Below are positions 16,753 to 24,795 of a stretch of 64,000 bases of DNA, in pieces; the stretch's first letter is position 1; each line of letters opens with the position of its first letter. This stretch comes from Rhizobium sp. NLR16a. GTDB lineage: Bacteria; Pseudomonadota; Alphaproteobacteria; Rhizobiales; Rhizobiaceae. The notes under the pieces were generated by a model. The model saw only the letters and a program-made list of their open reading frames with translations, did not search any database and was not told the DNA's origin. The position numbers were made by a program, and so were the translations under genes. The DNA lies in assembly GCF_017948245.1 (NCBI RefSeq), contig NZ_CP072865.1:3621501-3685500 (forward strand), read 5' to 3'.

Positions 16753-17772
16753 ATGAAAGCAGTTGTTTGCCGCGAACCCGGCGTACTCGACATCGTCGAA
16801 CGCCCATCACCTTCCGCACCGGCGCCCGGATGGGTGCGGCTGGCCGTCAGCCATGTCGGCATCTGCGGCACGGATTATCACATCTACGAGGGCAAGCACC
16901 CTTTCCTCGAATATCCCCGGGTGATGGGGCATGAGATCTCGGCGACGGTGATCGAGGCCGGCGACGGCGTGGCGCTTACGGCCGGCACGCCTGTCATCGT
17001 CAACCCCTATCTCTCCTGCGGTCAATGTGTCGCCTGCATCAAGGGCAAGCCGAACTGCTGCACCAACATCAAGGTCCTCGGCGTCCATACCGATGGCGCC
17101 TTCTGCGAGGAGATCTCCGTTCCGGCAGGCAATCTCTATCCCGCCAAGGGCCTCAGCCTCGAAGCGGCGGCGACGACGGAATTTCTGGCGATCGGCGCCC
17201 ATGCGGTGCGCCGCTCGCTCGCCGGCGCCGGCGCGCGCTCGCTCGTCATCGGCGCCGGGCCGATCGGGCTCGGCGCTGCGATCTTCTCGCGCATCGCCGG
17301 CCATGACGTGACGCTGCTCGATACCAGCGCCGAACGGCTGCAGATGGCCGCCGAACGCTTCGGCTTCACCTCCGGCATCGTCGCCAACGAGGCGACGGCC
17401 GAGGCCGTCAAGGAAAAGACCAATGGCGACGGCTTCGACGTGGTCTTCGACGCCACAGGTTACGGCCCGTCGATGGAGAAAGCCTTCTCCTTCGTCGCCC
17501 ACGGCGGCGCGCTGGTGCTGGTCAGCGTCGTCAAGGACGACATCCGCTTCTCCGATCCGGAGTTCCACAAGCGCGAGATGATGCTGATCGGTAGCCGCAA
17601 TGCCACTCGCGCCGATTTCGAGCACGTGGCGGATTCGATCGCCAAAGGGCTGGTGCCGGTCGACAAGCTGATCACCCACCGCACGACACTCGCCGACGCG
17701 CCGCGCGATGTGGCCCGCTGGGCGCATGAGAAGAGCGGGCTGATCAAGGCGGTGATCAGGGTTGGTGGGTAG
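16753..17772 (+). CDS. Zinc-dependent alcohol (polyol/sugar-acid) dehydrogenase, MDR family
   Basis: The 339-residue medium-chain dehydrogenase shows catalytic zinc ligands Cys in HVGICGTDYH and His-Glu in MGHE. The structural-zinc cluster SCGQCVACIKGKPNCC is intact, and the Rossmann motif reads VIGAGPIGLGAA. Similar proteins oxidise L-galactonate, L-idonate, threonine or keto-deoxy sugar acids with NAD+. It lies on the same strand as the transporter but is separated from it by a mosaic repeat, so it may have its own promoter. In this context it may oxidise the 2-keto-3-deoxy acid made by the UxaA-type dehydratase, as in non-phosphorylative fucose routes; that assignment is inference. Confidence 0.83.
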   Translation: MKAVVCREPGVLDIVERPSPSAPAPGWVRLAVSHVGICGTDYHIYEGKHPFLEYPRVMGHEISATVIEAGDGVALTAGTPVIVNPYLSCGQCVACIKGKPNCCTNIKVLGVHTDGAFCEEISVPAGNLYPAKGLSLEAAATTEFLAIGAHAVRRSLAGAGARSLVIGAGPIGLGAAIFSRIAGHDVTLLDTSAERLQMAAERFGFTSGIVANEATAEAVKEKTNGDGFDVVFDATGYGPSMEKAFSFVAHGGALVLVSVVKDDIRFSDPEFHKREMMLIGSRNATRADFEHVADSIAKGLVPVDKLITHRTTLADAPRDVARWAHEKSGLIKAVIRVGG

Positions 17773-18080
17773 GTAGGACGTGTATCATGCGCGCGGAGTG
17801 CTGCGCGTGGATACTCGGGTCAAGCCCGAGTAGGACGGAGTATGAGGCGGCTGCAGCGAGAGGCGGGACGTCCGGAGGAATTCCAGCAAAATGCGAGCGG
17901 TTTTGGGTGGAACTCGCCTAGGCAAACACGGTAACTGCAAAAGCCACTGGGTTTGCGGTACCTGCCGCACAGGCTCCCCCACTCTCCATCGTGCTCGGGC
18001 TTGACCCGAGGACCCATGGCCGCAGGCGCTCCATTCGCGTTCCAAACTGCAACCGTTTGTCGTCAACAGTGCAGAAACCG
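17773..18080. other. Intergenic stretch carrying two inverted copies of a short palindrome
   Basis: The 17-base palindrome CTCGGGTCAAGCCCGAG occurs at 17814-17830 and in reverse orientation at 17994-18010. A third copy lies at 36847-36863. The converging genes (dehydrogenase and cutC) end on either side, so these hairpins may act as transcriptional boundaries. No gene is evident. Confidence 0.7.
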
Positions 18081-18806
18081 CTAACACACCGCCGCAATCG
18101 CCCTGCTCATCTCCCTAACCGCCGCGGCATCCGTCCGGTTCGCACTTTTCGCCTCGAAACCAAAAGCCACCGCACGCGGATCGCGGCTTTCGACCGGCGA
18201 GCTGCAGGAGCCGTGGACCTCTCGGGCTCCGGTCGCACGGAGAATTTCGCCGACATTGGCAGGGCGGACGCCGCTGCCAGGCATGATCGAGATGCGGCCG
18301 GCCGCTTTCTCTGAAAGACGCTTCAGCGTATCGAGGCCGTCGGCCGCCTTCGGCGCGCAGCCGGAGGTCAGGATGCGCTCAACGCCGAGTTCGATCGCCT
18401 GTTCCAGCGCCTGATCGGCATCCGGCACCAGGTCGAAAGCGCGGTGCAGCGTCGAGCCTAGGCCGGCGGCATGCGCCTTCAGACGGTGGAGCAGCGGCAG
18501 GTCGAGCGTGCCGTCCGGGCGGTTGGCGCCGATGACGACGCCGGCGAGGCCGGCTGCGCGCACCGCGTCGATATCGAGCATCATCGCCTCCTCGTCGACG
18601 CTGTCGAAAATGAAGGGGCCGGCGTGCGGGCGGATCATGGCATAGACCGGAATCGGCGCCCGGGCGGCGATCCGCATCAGGCTCGGCAGCGGCGTCAGAC
18701 CGCCGAGCTCCAGCGCCGAGCACAGCTCGATGCGGCCGGCGCCGCCTTCGATTGCGGCGGCAAGGCCCGCGGCGCTGTCGACGCAGACTTCCAGTAAAAT
18801 CGTCAC
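18081..18806 (-). CDS. cutC: CutC family protein (copper homeostasis protein CutC)
   Basis: The start is GTG at 18804-18806, with GGGAGA seven bases upstream. It overlaps the stop of the LysR gene in a GTGA arrangement, suggesting translational coupling. The 241-residue TIM-barrel protein begins TILLEVCVDSAAGLAAAIEGG and contains the CutC segments RIELCSALELGGLTPLPSL, YAMIRPHAGPFIF and ILTSGCAPKAADGL. The family was named for copper tolerance in E. coli, but its biochemical role is unsettled. The pairing with a dual-HTH LysR regulator is the main clue to its control; no copper pump or chaperone gene is nearby. Confidence 0.9.
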   Translation of the reverse strand: MTILLEVCVDSAAGLAAAIEGGAGRIELCSALELGGLTPLPSLMRIAARAPIPVYAMIRPHAGPFIFDSVDEEAMMLDIDAVRAAGLAGVVIGANRPDGTLDLPLLHRLKAHAAGLGSTLHRAFDLVPDADQALEQAIELGVERILTSGCAPKAADGLDTLKRLSEKAAGRISIMPGSGVRPANVGEILRATGAREVHGSCSSPVESRDPRAVAFGFEAKSANRTDAAAVREMSRAIAAVC

Positions 18807-20041
18807 GCTGCCGTCTCCCTGGCCCCGTCGACCTGCTTTGTGATGGGCGCGGCAGATTCCGAGGTGATTTTGGCGGCCGCCGCGATGATCATCTCGCAGG
18901 CATCGGCAGCGGCTTTTCGATGGTTGAAGGCGACGTGATAGGACATCGGCAGATGCTCGTCGAGATCGACGATGCGCACCTTGTCGGCGATCGGCATGGC
19001 GCTGACACGGCCGAGGAAGGAGACGTAGCCGTGATTGGCGACGAGATCGACGATGACAGGCAGCGAATCCGCCGCGGTGATATCCCGGCTGCGCAAGCGC
19101 CGGTCGGGTGCGCTCGCTTCGCTGAAGGCCATGGCGGCGTGGCCGAGACCGGTGCGCGGGCTCGGCGTGCAGATCGCATGCGCGGCGACGAGTTCGGCGA
19201 CTGTGGTTTGGGTGCTTTGCGGCGGCGCGATCGCCACCATGTCGGTCTGCAGCAATTCGCGATGCCGGAAATGTTCCAGGCCGAAGACCGAATCCAGGAC
19301 GGCGACGTCGATGCGGCCGCTCTTCAGCGCCTCGAGCAGGTCGTCGGCGGTCATCGAGACCAGCGAAATCGCGTTGTTGCTGCGGCGCGCATTCCATTCG
19401 GAGACCAGCAGGCCCAGGCAGCGCGCCACCCAGCTTTCCGATCCCGTCGGGATGATCGAGCCGATGCGCAGCGACCGCGCGGTGCGGCGGTAGCGCTCGT
19501 CGGCGGCCGATTTCAGATCGTTCCATGCCTGGCTGATCGCCATGAAGATCTGGTAGGCGCGCCTGCCCTCCTCCGTCAGCACCGAGCCCTGCGCCTGCCG
19601 CTCGAACAGGCGGCGGCCGAGAAATCGCTCCAAATTGGCGAGCTGCAGCGAAAGCTGCGGTTGCCCCAAGTGAAGGCGGCGGGCAGCGCGGTTGATGCTG
19701 CCCTGGTCGGCCACCTCGAGAAAGCGCTCGATCGCAACCACCTTGACGGGGATGCGCGACGCCCAGGCCTCGGCCGTCCCGCTGGCGTCGTGGCCTGCAA
19801 ATTTGCCGAGTTCGCCGATCGCGACGGTAATCGGCTGCAGGCCTTCGAGCAACCCGCCGGCGGCGATCAGCATCACCAGTTCGCCGGAAGCGCGTTCCGT
19901 CAGTTTCATCGCCAGTTCGGTCTCGGCATTACGGATTGCCGCAGACACGGTGGACGGCGACAGCTGGAAGCGGCGCGCGGTCTCGCGGACTGAACCTGAG
20001 GTCAGGACGTGGTGCGTTATGAACAGGGCGCCGAGATGCAA
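18803..20041 (-). CDS. LysR-type regulator with two N-terminal helix-turn-helix domains
   Basis: At 412 residues this is about 110 longer than a standard LysR protein. Residues 5-62 form one LysR-like HTH (SVRETARRFQLSPSTVSAAI). Residues 99-160 form a second, canonical one (GSINRAARRLHLGQPQLSLQ followed by LERFLGRRLFER). The effector-binding domain covers about 185-395. No frameshift separates the two HTH units, so it is a genuine fusion or duplication. The gene overlaps cutC by 4 bases downstream and is divergent from osmF across a 412-base gap, so it could regulate either. The ligand is unknown. Confidence 0.86.
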   Translation of the reverse strand: MHLGALFITHHVLTSGSVRETARRFQLSPSTVSAAIRNAETELAMKLTERASGELVMLIAAGGLLEGLQPITVAIGELGKFAGHDASGTAEAWASRIPVKVVAIERFLEVADQGSINRAARRLHLGQPQLSLQLANLERFLGRRLFERQAQGSVLTEEGRRAYQIFMAISQAWNDLKSAADERYRRTARSLRIGSIIPTGSESWVARCLGLLVSEWNARRSNNAISLVSMTADDLLEALKSGRIDVAVLDSVFGLEHFRHRELLQTDMVAIAPPQSTQTTVAELVAAHAICTPSPRTGLGHAAMAFSEASAPDRRLRSRDITAADSLPVIVDLVANHGYVSFLGRVSAMPIADKVRIVDLDEHLPMSYHVAFNHRKAAADACEMIIAAAAKITSESAAPITKQVDGARETAA

Positions 20042-20453
20042 AAGGCGGGCTCCGGAAAGCGCTGGAAGAACCGGACGATATGACGTGTTCGCGAAAAAAG
20101 ATATCCCTGCCCCGGGAGAGCGGGGCTATCGTCACCTTCATAACAAGGCGGGCGGCGGAATTCCCGCAAACGAGCACCGGACCATCGTGGGAACACGCAA
20201 GGGGACAAAAACAAATCGCGCCGGCCTTGGAAAAGGGAATGCATTTCCGCGCGCGGAAAGAGGTTCGCCGTCATAATCGTCGGCGCGACCGCAAATACTG
20301 GAGGGGGCTTGCATCGATTTTTCGGGCGGGCACGCTATTTCCATGACGCACGCAATTCGGATGATGGCGGCCTTACCGCCTTCGCCGGCGGATTTCCTGC
20401 GCGCAAGCCTTGCCGGCTTGGGCCTCATCACGGTGTTTAAAAGGGGATATTCA
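20042..20453. other. Divergent intergenic region between the LysR gene and osmF
   Basis: The 412 bases hold no convincing gene. They should carry both divergent promoters and LysR sites, but no clear -35/-10 pair or T-N11-A palindrome stood out. AAGGGGA at about 20441 is the ribosome binding site of osmF. Confidence 0.5.
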
Positions 20454-21362
20454 ATGCTGAAGAAACTCGCACTTGCCGTTTCGCTCTCCGCCTTCGCAGC
20501 GGGCGCGGTTCAGGCCGCCGACGTCGTCGTCTCGTCGAAGATCGACACGGAAGGCACGCTGCTCGGCAACGTCATCGCACTGGCGCTCGAAGCCAACGGC
20601 ATCAAGACGCAGGACCGTATCGCACTCGGCGCCACACCGGTGGTGCGCAAGGCGATCACCGCAGGCGAAATCGACATCTACCCAGAATATACCGGCAATG
20701 CCGGCTTCTTCTTCAACAAGGCCGATGACGCCGCCTGGAAGAACATCGACCAGGGTTACGAGCTGGCGAAGAAGCTCGACTACGAGGCCAACAAGATCGT
20801 CTGGCTGACGCCGTCGCCGGCTAATAACACCTGGGCGCTCGCCGTGCGCAATGACGTCGCCCAGCCGAACAAGCTGAAGAGCCTGACTGACTTCGGCAAA
20901 TGGGTCGCCGGCGGCGGCGCTGCCAAGCTTGCGGCTTCCGCCGAATTCGTCAATTCGGCCGGCGCGCTGCCCGCCTTTCAGACCACCTATGGCTTCCAGC
21001 TGAAGCCCGACCAGATGGTCGTTCTTTCCGGCGGCGATACCGCGGCGACGATCAAGGCGGCGGCCGACCAGACGAACGGCGTCAACACCGCGATGGTCTA
21101 CGGCACCGACGGCGCGATCGAAGCGGCCGAGCTCACCGTTCTCGAAGACGACAAGAACGTGCAGCAGGTCTATGCGCCGACCCCGATCATCCGCGAAGAG
21201 GTGCTGAAGGCCAATCCGAAGATCGAGGAAATCCTCTCGCCGATCTTCAAGAGCCTGAGCGCCGACGAGTTGCGCAAGCTCAATGCCAAGATCCAGGTGG
21301 ACGGCGAGCCGGCAAAGTCTGTTGCCGAAGCCTATCTCAAGGAAAAAGGCTTCCTGAAGTAA
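20454..21362 (+). CDS. osmF: OsmF/YehZ-like osmolyte-binding protein of a QAT-family ABC importer
   Basis: ATG 20454 is chosen because AAGGGGA precedes it and a classic signal peptide follows (MLKKLALAVSLSAFAAGAVQA, cleavage before ADV). The 302-residue precursor has the OpuAC/OsmF fold: VVSSKIDTEGTLLGNVIALAL at the N-terminus, DIYPEYTGNAGFFF and WLTPSPANNTWALAVRND in the middle. In enterobacteria OsmF with YehWXY binds glycine betaine-type osmolytes with low affinity, and relatives bind choline or other quaternary amines. A stem-loop follows the stop codon, then permease, ATPase and permease genes in a coupled operon. Confidence 0.88.
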   Translation: MLKKLALAVSLSAFAAGAVQAADVVVSSKIDTEGTLLGNVIALALEANGIKTQDRIALGATPVVRKAITAGEIDIYPEYTGNAGFFFNKADDAAWKNIDQGYELAKKLDYEANKIVWLTPSPANNTWALAVRNDVAQPNKLKSLTDFGKWVAGGGAAKLAASAEFVNSAGALPAFQTTYGFQLKPDQMVVLSGGDTAATIKAAADQTNGVNTAMVYGTDGAIEAAELTVLEDDKNVQQVYAPTPIIREEVLKANPKIEEILSPIFKSLSADELRKLNAKIQVDGEPAKSVAEAYLKEKGFLK

Positions 21363-21370
21363 TCATTGCC

Positions 21371-21394
21371 GCTCCGCCCCGTCGCGGGCGGAGC
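21371..21394 (+). terminator. GC stem-loop after osmF (possible attenuator or RNA stabiliser)
   Basis: A 9-bp stem pairs GCTCCGCCC (21371-21379) with GGGCGGAGC (21386-21394) around a 6-base loop. No T-run follows, so full termination is doubtful. Its position after the binding-protein gene matches the hairpin at 13793. Confidence 0.55.
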
Positions 21395-21433
21395 CTCCCC
21401 TGACGACAGGGTCGGCCAGACAGGGTTGGATTG

Positions 21434-22600
21434 ATGGAAGAAAGCTCAACGGTCCGCAGGCTGGATCGGCTCGGCGTGGTTCTGGTGGCGGGCGGCATTG
21501 CGGCGACGGCACTGATGCCCTTCATCTACGTCAAGGCGAACCGCATCGCCGCCGGCAAGCCGATGCTGCTGATGCAGCTTCTTCCCCAGCCCTCCGTCAT
21601 CATCCTGACCGCCCTTCTCGTCCTGACCGCCCTCGCCACCTTGTTTCTCCGAAATGCCATGGCGCGGCTCGTCATTGCCACCCTTTGCCTTGCCGCACTG
21701 ATCGCTGCGATCGGCCTGGTCTCGACCGCGGCGACGCCGCCCGGCAGCACGGTGGCGCGCATGACGCCCGGCGGCGGCTTTTGGGTGCTGTTCGCGGTGA
21801 TCGGGCTCATCATATCGGACGCGCTGGTCAAGATCCGGCTGGCGCCCTGGATGCGGGTGGCAGCGCTTGGCGTCTACGCGGCGCTGCTCTTCGCCTTTCT
21901 CGCCTCCGGCCTGCTGGACAGCCTCTCGATCATGAAGGAATTCTCGACGCGGTCGGCACAGTTCGAGACCGAGGCATTCTCACATCTGCTGCTGGCGCTC
22001 GGCTCGCTCGTTATCGCCATCACTCTCGGCCTGCCGCTCGGCATTCTGTGCTTCTGGGTGCCGAAGCTCAGGGCCGTCGTGCTGCAGGGCCTAAGCCTGA
22101 TCCAGACGATCCCGAGCCTGGCGCTCTTCGGCCTGTTGATGCTGCCGCTCGGCTATCTCGCCACCCATGTGCCGCTTGCTGCTGCCATCGGCATTCGCGG
22201 CATCGGCACGGCGCCTGCCTTGATTGCACTCGTGCTCTATTCGCTGCTGCCGATCGTCGCCAATACCGTCGTCGGCCTGCAGGGCGTCGACCCCTCGGTG
22301 CGCGATGCCGCCGCCGGCATGGGGCTGACGCGCCGGCAGATCCTCTTTGGCATCGACATGCCGCTTGCCTTTCCGGTCATCCTCACCGGCATCCGCATCG
22401 TACTGGTGCAGGCAATCGGCATGGTGACGATTGCCGCGCTGATCGGCGGCGGCGGTTTCGGCATCTTCATCTTCCAGGGGCTCGGCCAGACGGCGATGGA
22501 CCTCGTCCTGCTCGGCGCCGTGCCGACCGTCTTCTTCGCCTTCTCATCGGCCGTCATCCTCGATGCGGTCATCGACAGCATCCGGGGACCTGCCGCATGA
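21434..22600 (+). CDS. yehY: Osmolyte ABC importer permease, large subunit (YehY-like)
   Basis: The 388-residue protein from ATG 21434 (an in-frame TTG lies at 21431) has an N-terminal block of about five membrane segments and then the BPD_transp_1 domain from about residue 180. The EAA-loop region reads DAAAGMGLTRRQILFGIDMPLAFPV, the site that docks on the ATPase. Its length is close to E. coli YehY (385) and clearly longer than the partner permease at 23538. The stop overlaps the ATPase start codon in an ATGA arrangement at 22597-22600, indicating tight coupling. Confidence 0.87.
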   Translation: MEESSTVRRLDRLGVVLVAGGIAATALMPFIYVKANRIAAGKPMLLMQLLPQPSVIILTALLVLTALATLFLRNAMARLVIATLCLAALIAAIGLVSTAATPPGSTVARMTPGGGFWVLFAVIGLIISDALVKIRLAPWMRVAALGVYAALLFAFLASGLLDSLSIMKEFSTRSAQFETEAFSHLLLALGSLVIAITLGLPLGILCFWVPKLRAVVLQGLSLIQTIPSLALFGLLMLPLGYLATHVPLAAAIGIRGIGTAPALIALVLYSLLPIVANTVVGLQGVDPSVRDAAAGMGLTRRQILFGIDMPLAFPVILTGIRIVLVQAIGMVTIAALIGGGGFGIFIFQGLGQTAMDLVLLGAVPTVFFAFSSAVILDAVIDSIRGPAA

Positions 22601-23541
22601 GCATGATCGAGATCAGGAACGTCACCAAACGCTATGGTGCTGCCACCGTCGTCGACAAGGTCTCGATGAACGTCGAAAAGGGCGAGATCACCGTCATCGT
22701 CGGCACGTCGGGCTCGGGCAAATCGACGCTGATGCGGATGATCAACCGGCTGGTGCCGATCAGCGAGGGCCAGATCTTCGTCAACGGCCAGAATGTGATG
22801 GATGTCGAGGTGACCGAGCTCCGCCGCCGGATCGGTTATGCGATCCAGGGGCACGGACTGTTTCCGCACCGGACCGTGGCGCAGAATATCGCCACAGTGC
22901 CGCGGCTGCTCGAATGGGATTCCAGGCGCATAGCCGCCCGCGTGGAGGAACTGCTCGGGCTTTTCAACCTCGATCCGGCCGAGTTCGCCGAGAAATATCC
23001 GCATCAGCTTTCCGGCGGCCAGCAGCAGCGCGTCGGCGTCGCCCGCGCCCTCGCCGCCGAACCGGAACTGCTGTTGATGGACGAGCCCTTCGGTGCGCTC
23101 GATCCCGTCATCCGCGGAAAGGCGCAGGATGATCTCCTGGCGATCCAGAAGCAGTTCGGCACGACCGTCATCCTCGTCACCCACGACATGGACGAGGCCT
23201 TCCATCTCGGCAACCAGATCGCCGTGATGAGCCAGGGCCGACTGTTGCAATGCTCGACTCCGGAAAAGATCCTCACCGAACCGGCCGATCCCTTCGTGCA
23301 GCAACTGACCGGCACCTCCGACCGGGCGCTGAAGCTGATGTCGCTGCTGCCGCTGAAGGAGAGCATGGAGCCGGCCAAGAGCGGCCTCGCCTATGCCCTG
23401 CCGCAGTCGCTCAGCCTTCGCGATGCGCTCGCCGAAATGATCTGGCAGGGGGTCGACGAGGCGGCGGTGCAGGATGGCGAAAAGGCGCCGGTGGGATCGA
23501 TCTCGATGACAAGGCTGCTCGAACTGGGCCGCAAGGCATGA
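22597..23541 (+). CDS. yehX: Osmolyte ABC importer ATPase (YehX-like)
   Basis: The 314-residue protein starts at ATG 22597 overlapping the permease stop, which rules out the longer open frame upstream that only shadows the permease gene. Walker A is GTSGSGKST, the signature LSGGQQQRVGVARAL and Walker B LLLMDEPFGALDP, followed by VTHDMDEA. About 80 residues follow the ATPase core, in the position where the glycine-betaine class often carries CBS or regulatory domains; the tail here (LKLMSLLPLKESMEPAKSG onward) looks like a shortened or diverged version. It ends in an ATGA overlap with the next permease gene. Confidence 0.9.
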   Translation: MSMIEIRNVTKRYGAATVVDKVSMNVEKGEITVIVGTSGSGKSTLMRMINRLVPISEGQIFVNGQNVMDVEVTELRRRIGYAIQGHGLFPHRTVAQNIATVPRLLEWDSRRIAARVEELLGLFNLDPAEFAEKYPHQLSGGQQQRVGVARALAAEPELLLMDEPFGALDPVIRGKAQDDLLAIQKQFGTTVILVTHDMDEAFHLGNQIAVMSQGRLLQCSTPEKILTEPADPFVQQLTGTSDRALKLMSLLPLKESMEPAKSGLAYALPQSLSLRDALAEMIWQGVDEAAVQDGEKAPVGSISMTRLLELGRKA

Positions 23542-24287
23542 AACTCGTCGTCGCCAATCTCTTCCGGCTAACCGCACTCGGCTTGCTGCTGATCCTGCTT
23601 TTCAGGACCCAGTGGCTTTCCTTCCTGTTGACGCCGCTGACCAGCAACAATGCGCCCGCTGTCTATACGCAGAACAGCCTTGTCTCGCTGGCGCTCGGAC
23701 ATCTGCAACTGGTGATCGGATCGATCGTCTGCAGCGCCGTGCTCGCCGTTGCCGGCGGCATCTTCGTGACGCGGGAAAGCGGCGCGGATTTCCTGCCGCT
23801 GTCGCGCGCCATCGCCAATGCCGGCCAGACCTTCCCGCCGGTCGCCGTTCTGGCGCTCGCCGTGCCCGCCACCGGCTTCGGCGCCATGCCAACGCTGATC
23901 GCGCTCTTCCTCTACGGCCTGCTGCCGATCTTCGAAAACACCGTCGCCGGCCTGAAGCAGGTGTCGCCGCAGGTGCTCGACGCGGCCGACGGCATGGGCA
24001 TGAACGGCACGCAGCGGCTCACGCGCGTCGAGCTGCCGCTTGCGCTGCCGCTGATCCTCGAAGGGCTGAAGGTCGCGACCGTGATCAATATCGGCACGGC
24101 GACGATCGGCTCGACGGTTGCCGCCAAGGGTCTCGGCGAGGTGATCATCGCCGGGCTGATATCGGACAATACCGCCTTCATCCTGCAGGGCGGGCTGATC
24201 GTCGGGCTGATGGCGGTACTGATCTATGACGCCATGGGCCTCGTCGAAGCGGCGATCACGCGAAGAATCGGCTTGCGCCCGGCGTAA
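23538..24287 (+). CDS. yehW: Osmolyte ABC importer permease, small subunit (YehW-like)
   Basis: The 249-residue protein from ATG 23538, overlapping the ATPase stop by 4 bases, has six to seven membrane segments. The coupling loop is LDAADGMGMNGTQRLTRVELPLALPLI. Its length matches E. coli YehW (243). Together with the larger permease it should form a heterodimeric channel, so the four genes osmF-yehY-yehX-yehW form one importer. The glyoxalase gene 47 bases downstream may be read through, but it starts with its own ribosome binding site. Confidence 0.87.
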   Translation: MKLVVANLFRLTALGLLLILLFRTQWLSFLLTPLTSNNAPAVYTQNSLVSLALGHLQLVIGSIVCSAVLAVAGGIFVTRESGADFLPLSRAIANAGQTFPPVAVLALAVPATGFGAMPTLIALFLYGLLPIFENTVAGLKQVSPQVLDAADGMGMNGTQRLTRVELPLALPLILEGLKVATVINIGTATIGSTVAAKGLGEVIIAGLISDNTAFILQGGLIVGLMAVLIYDAMGLVEAAITRRIGLRPA

Positions 24288-24334
24288 GAGGACCGCTACC
24301 AAGGCTGCGGTGATCGATTGAACGGGAGGCCGCC

Positions 24335-24730
24335 TTGGCGAAGATGATCCACTCCATGATCCGCGTTCTCGACGAGGCGCGCTCGGTCGAGTTCTACGGC
24401 AAGGCCTTCGGTCTCTCGGTTGCCGACCGTGTCGATTTCGACACCTTCACGCTGATCTATCTGAGCAATGCCGAGACCGGCTTTGAGCTGGAGCTGACCG
24501 TCAACAAGGGCCGCACCGAACCCTATGATCTCGGCAAAGGCTATGGCCATCTCGCCGTCTCGGTCGAAGAAGTCGCCGTCGAGCGCGAGCGCATGGTGAA
24601 ACTGGGGCTCAAGCCGGGCGAGCTGGTGGAGCTCAACCGCGACGGCAAGTTGTTCGGCCTGTTCTTCTTCGTCAGCGATCCCGACGGCTACAAGATCGAA
24701 GTGCTGCAGCGCCACGGCCGGTTTCTCTGA
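24335..24730 (+). CDS. gloA: Glyoxalase I-like VOC-family protein
   Basis: The start is TTG 24335, with GGGAGG five bases upstream; the nearest ATG (24344) is too far from it. The 131-residue protein has the two VOC half-repeats. The first begins MIHSMIRVLDEARSVEFYGKAFGL with His as a metal ligand, and GFELELTV holds the first Glu. The second half has YGHLAVSVEE, and IEVLQRHGRF supplies the last Glu. These His/Glu positions match lactoylglutathione lyase, which detoxifies methylglyoxal. The very close match to GloA motifs supports the name, but relatives with other substrates exist. Confidence 0.8.
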   Translation: MAKMIHSMIRVLDEARSVEFYGKAFGLSVADRVDFDTFTLIYLSNAETGFELELTVNKGRTEPYDLGKGYGHLAVSVEEVAVERERMVKLGLKPGELVELNRDGKLFGLFFFVSDPDGYKIEVLQRHGRFL

Positions 24731-24795
24731 CGGCGCGCGATCTTCCGATCCAACCATAATCCCACAGCTTCGAGCGGCATAACCAGGAGCCCGCC

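Noticed and set aside
18807..19526. Extension of the cutC frame to the right, giving a 481-residue product
   Set aside because: It lies entirely within the LysR gene in another frame; GTG 18806 has a proper ribosome binding site and CutC homology begins there.
21685..22596. Upstream extension of the YehX ATPase frame
   Set aside because: It is the out-of-frame shadow of the permease gene; the true start is the ATGA overlap at 22597.
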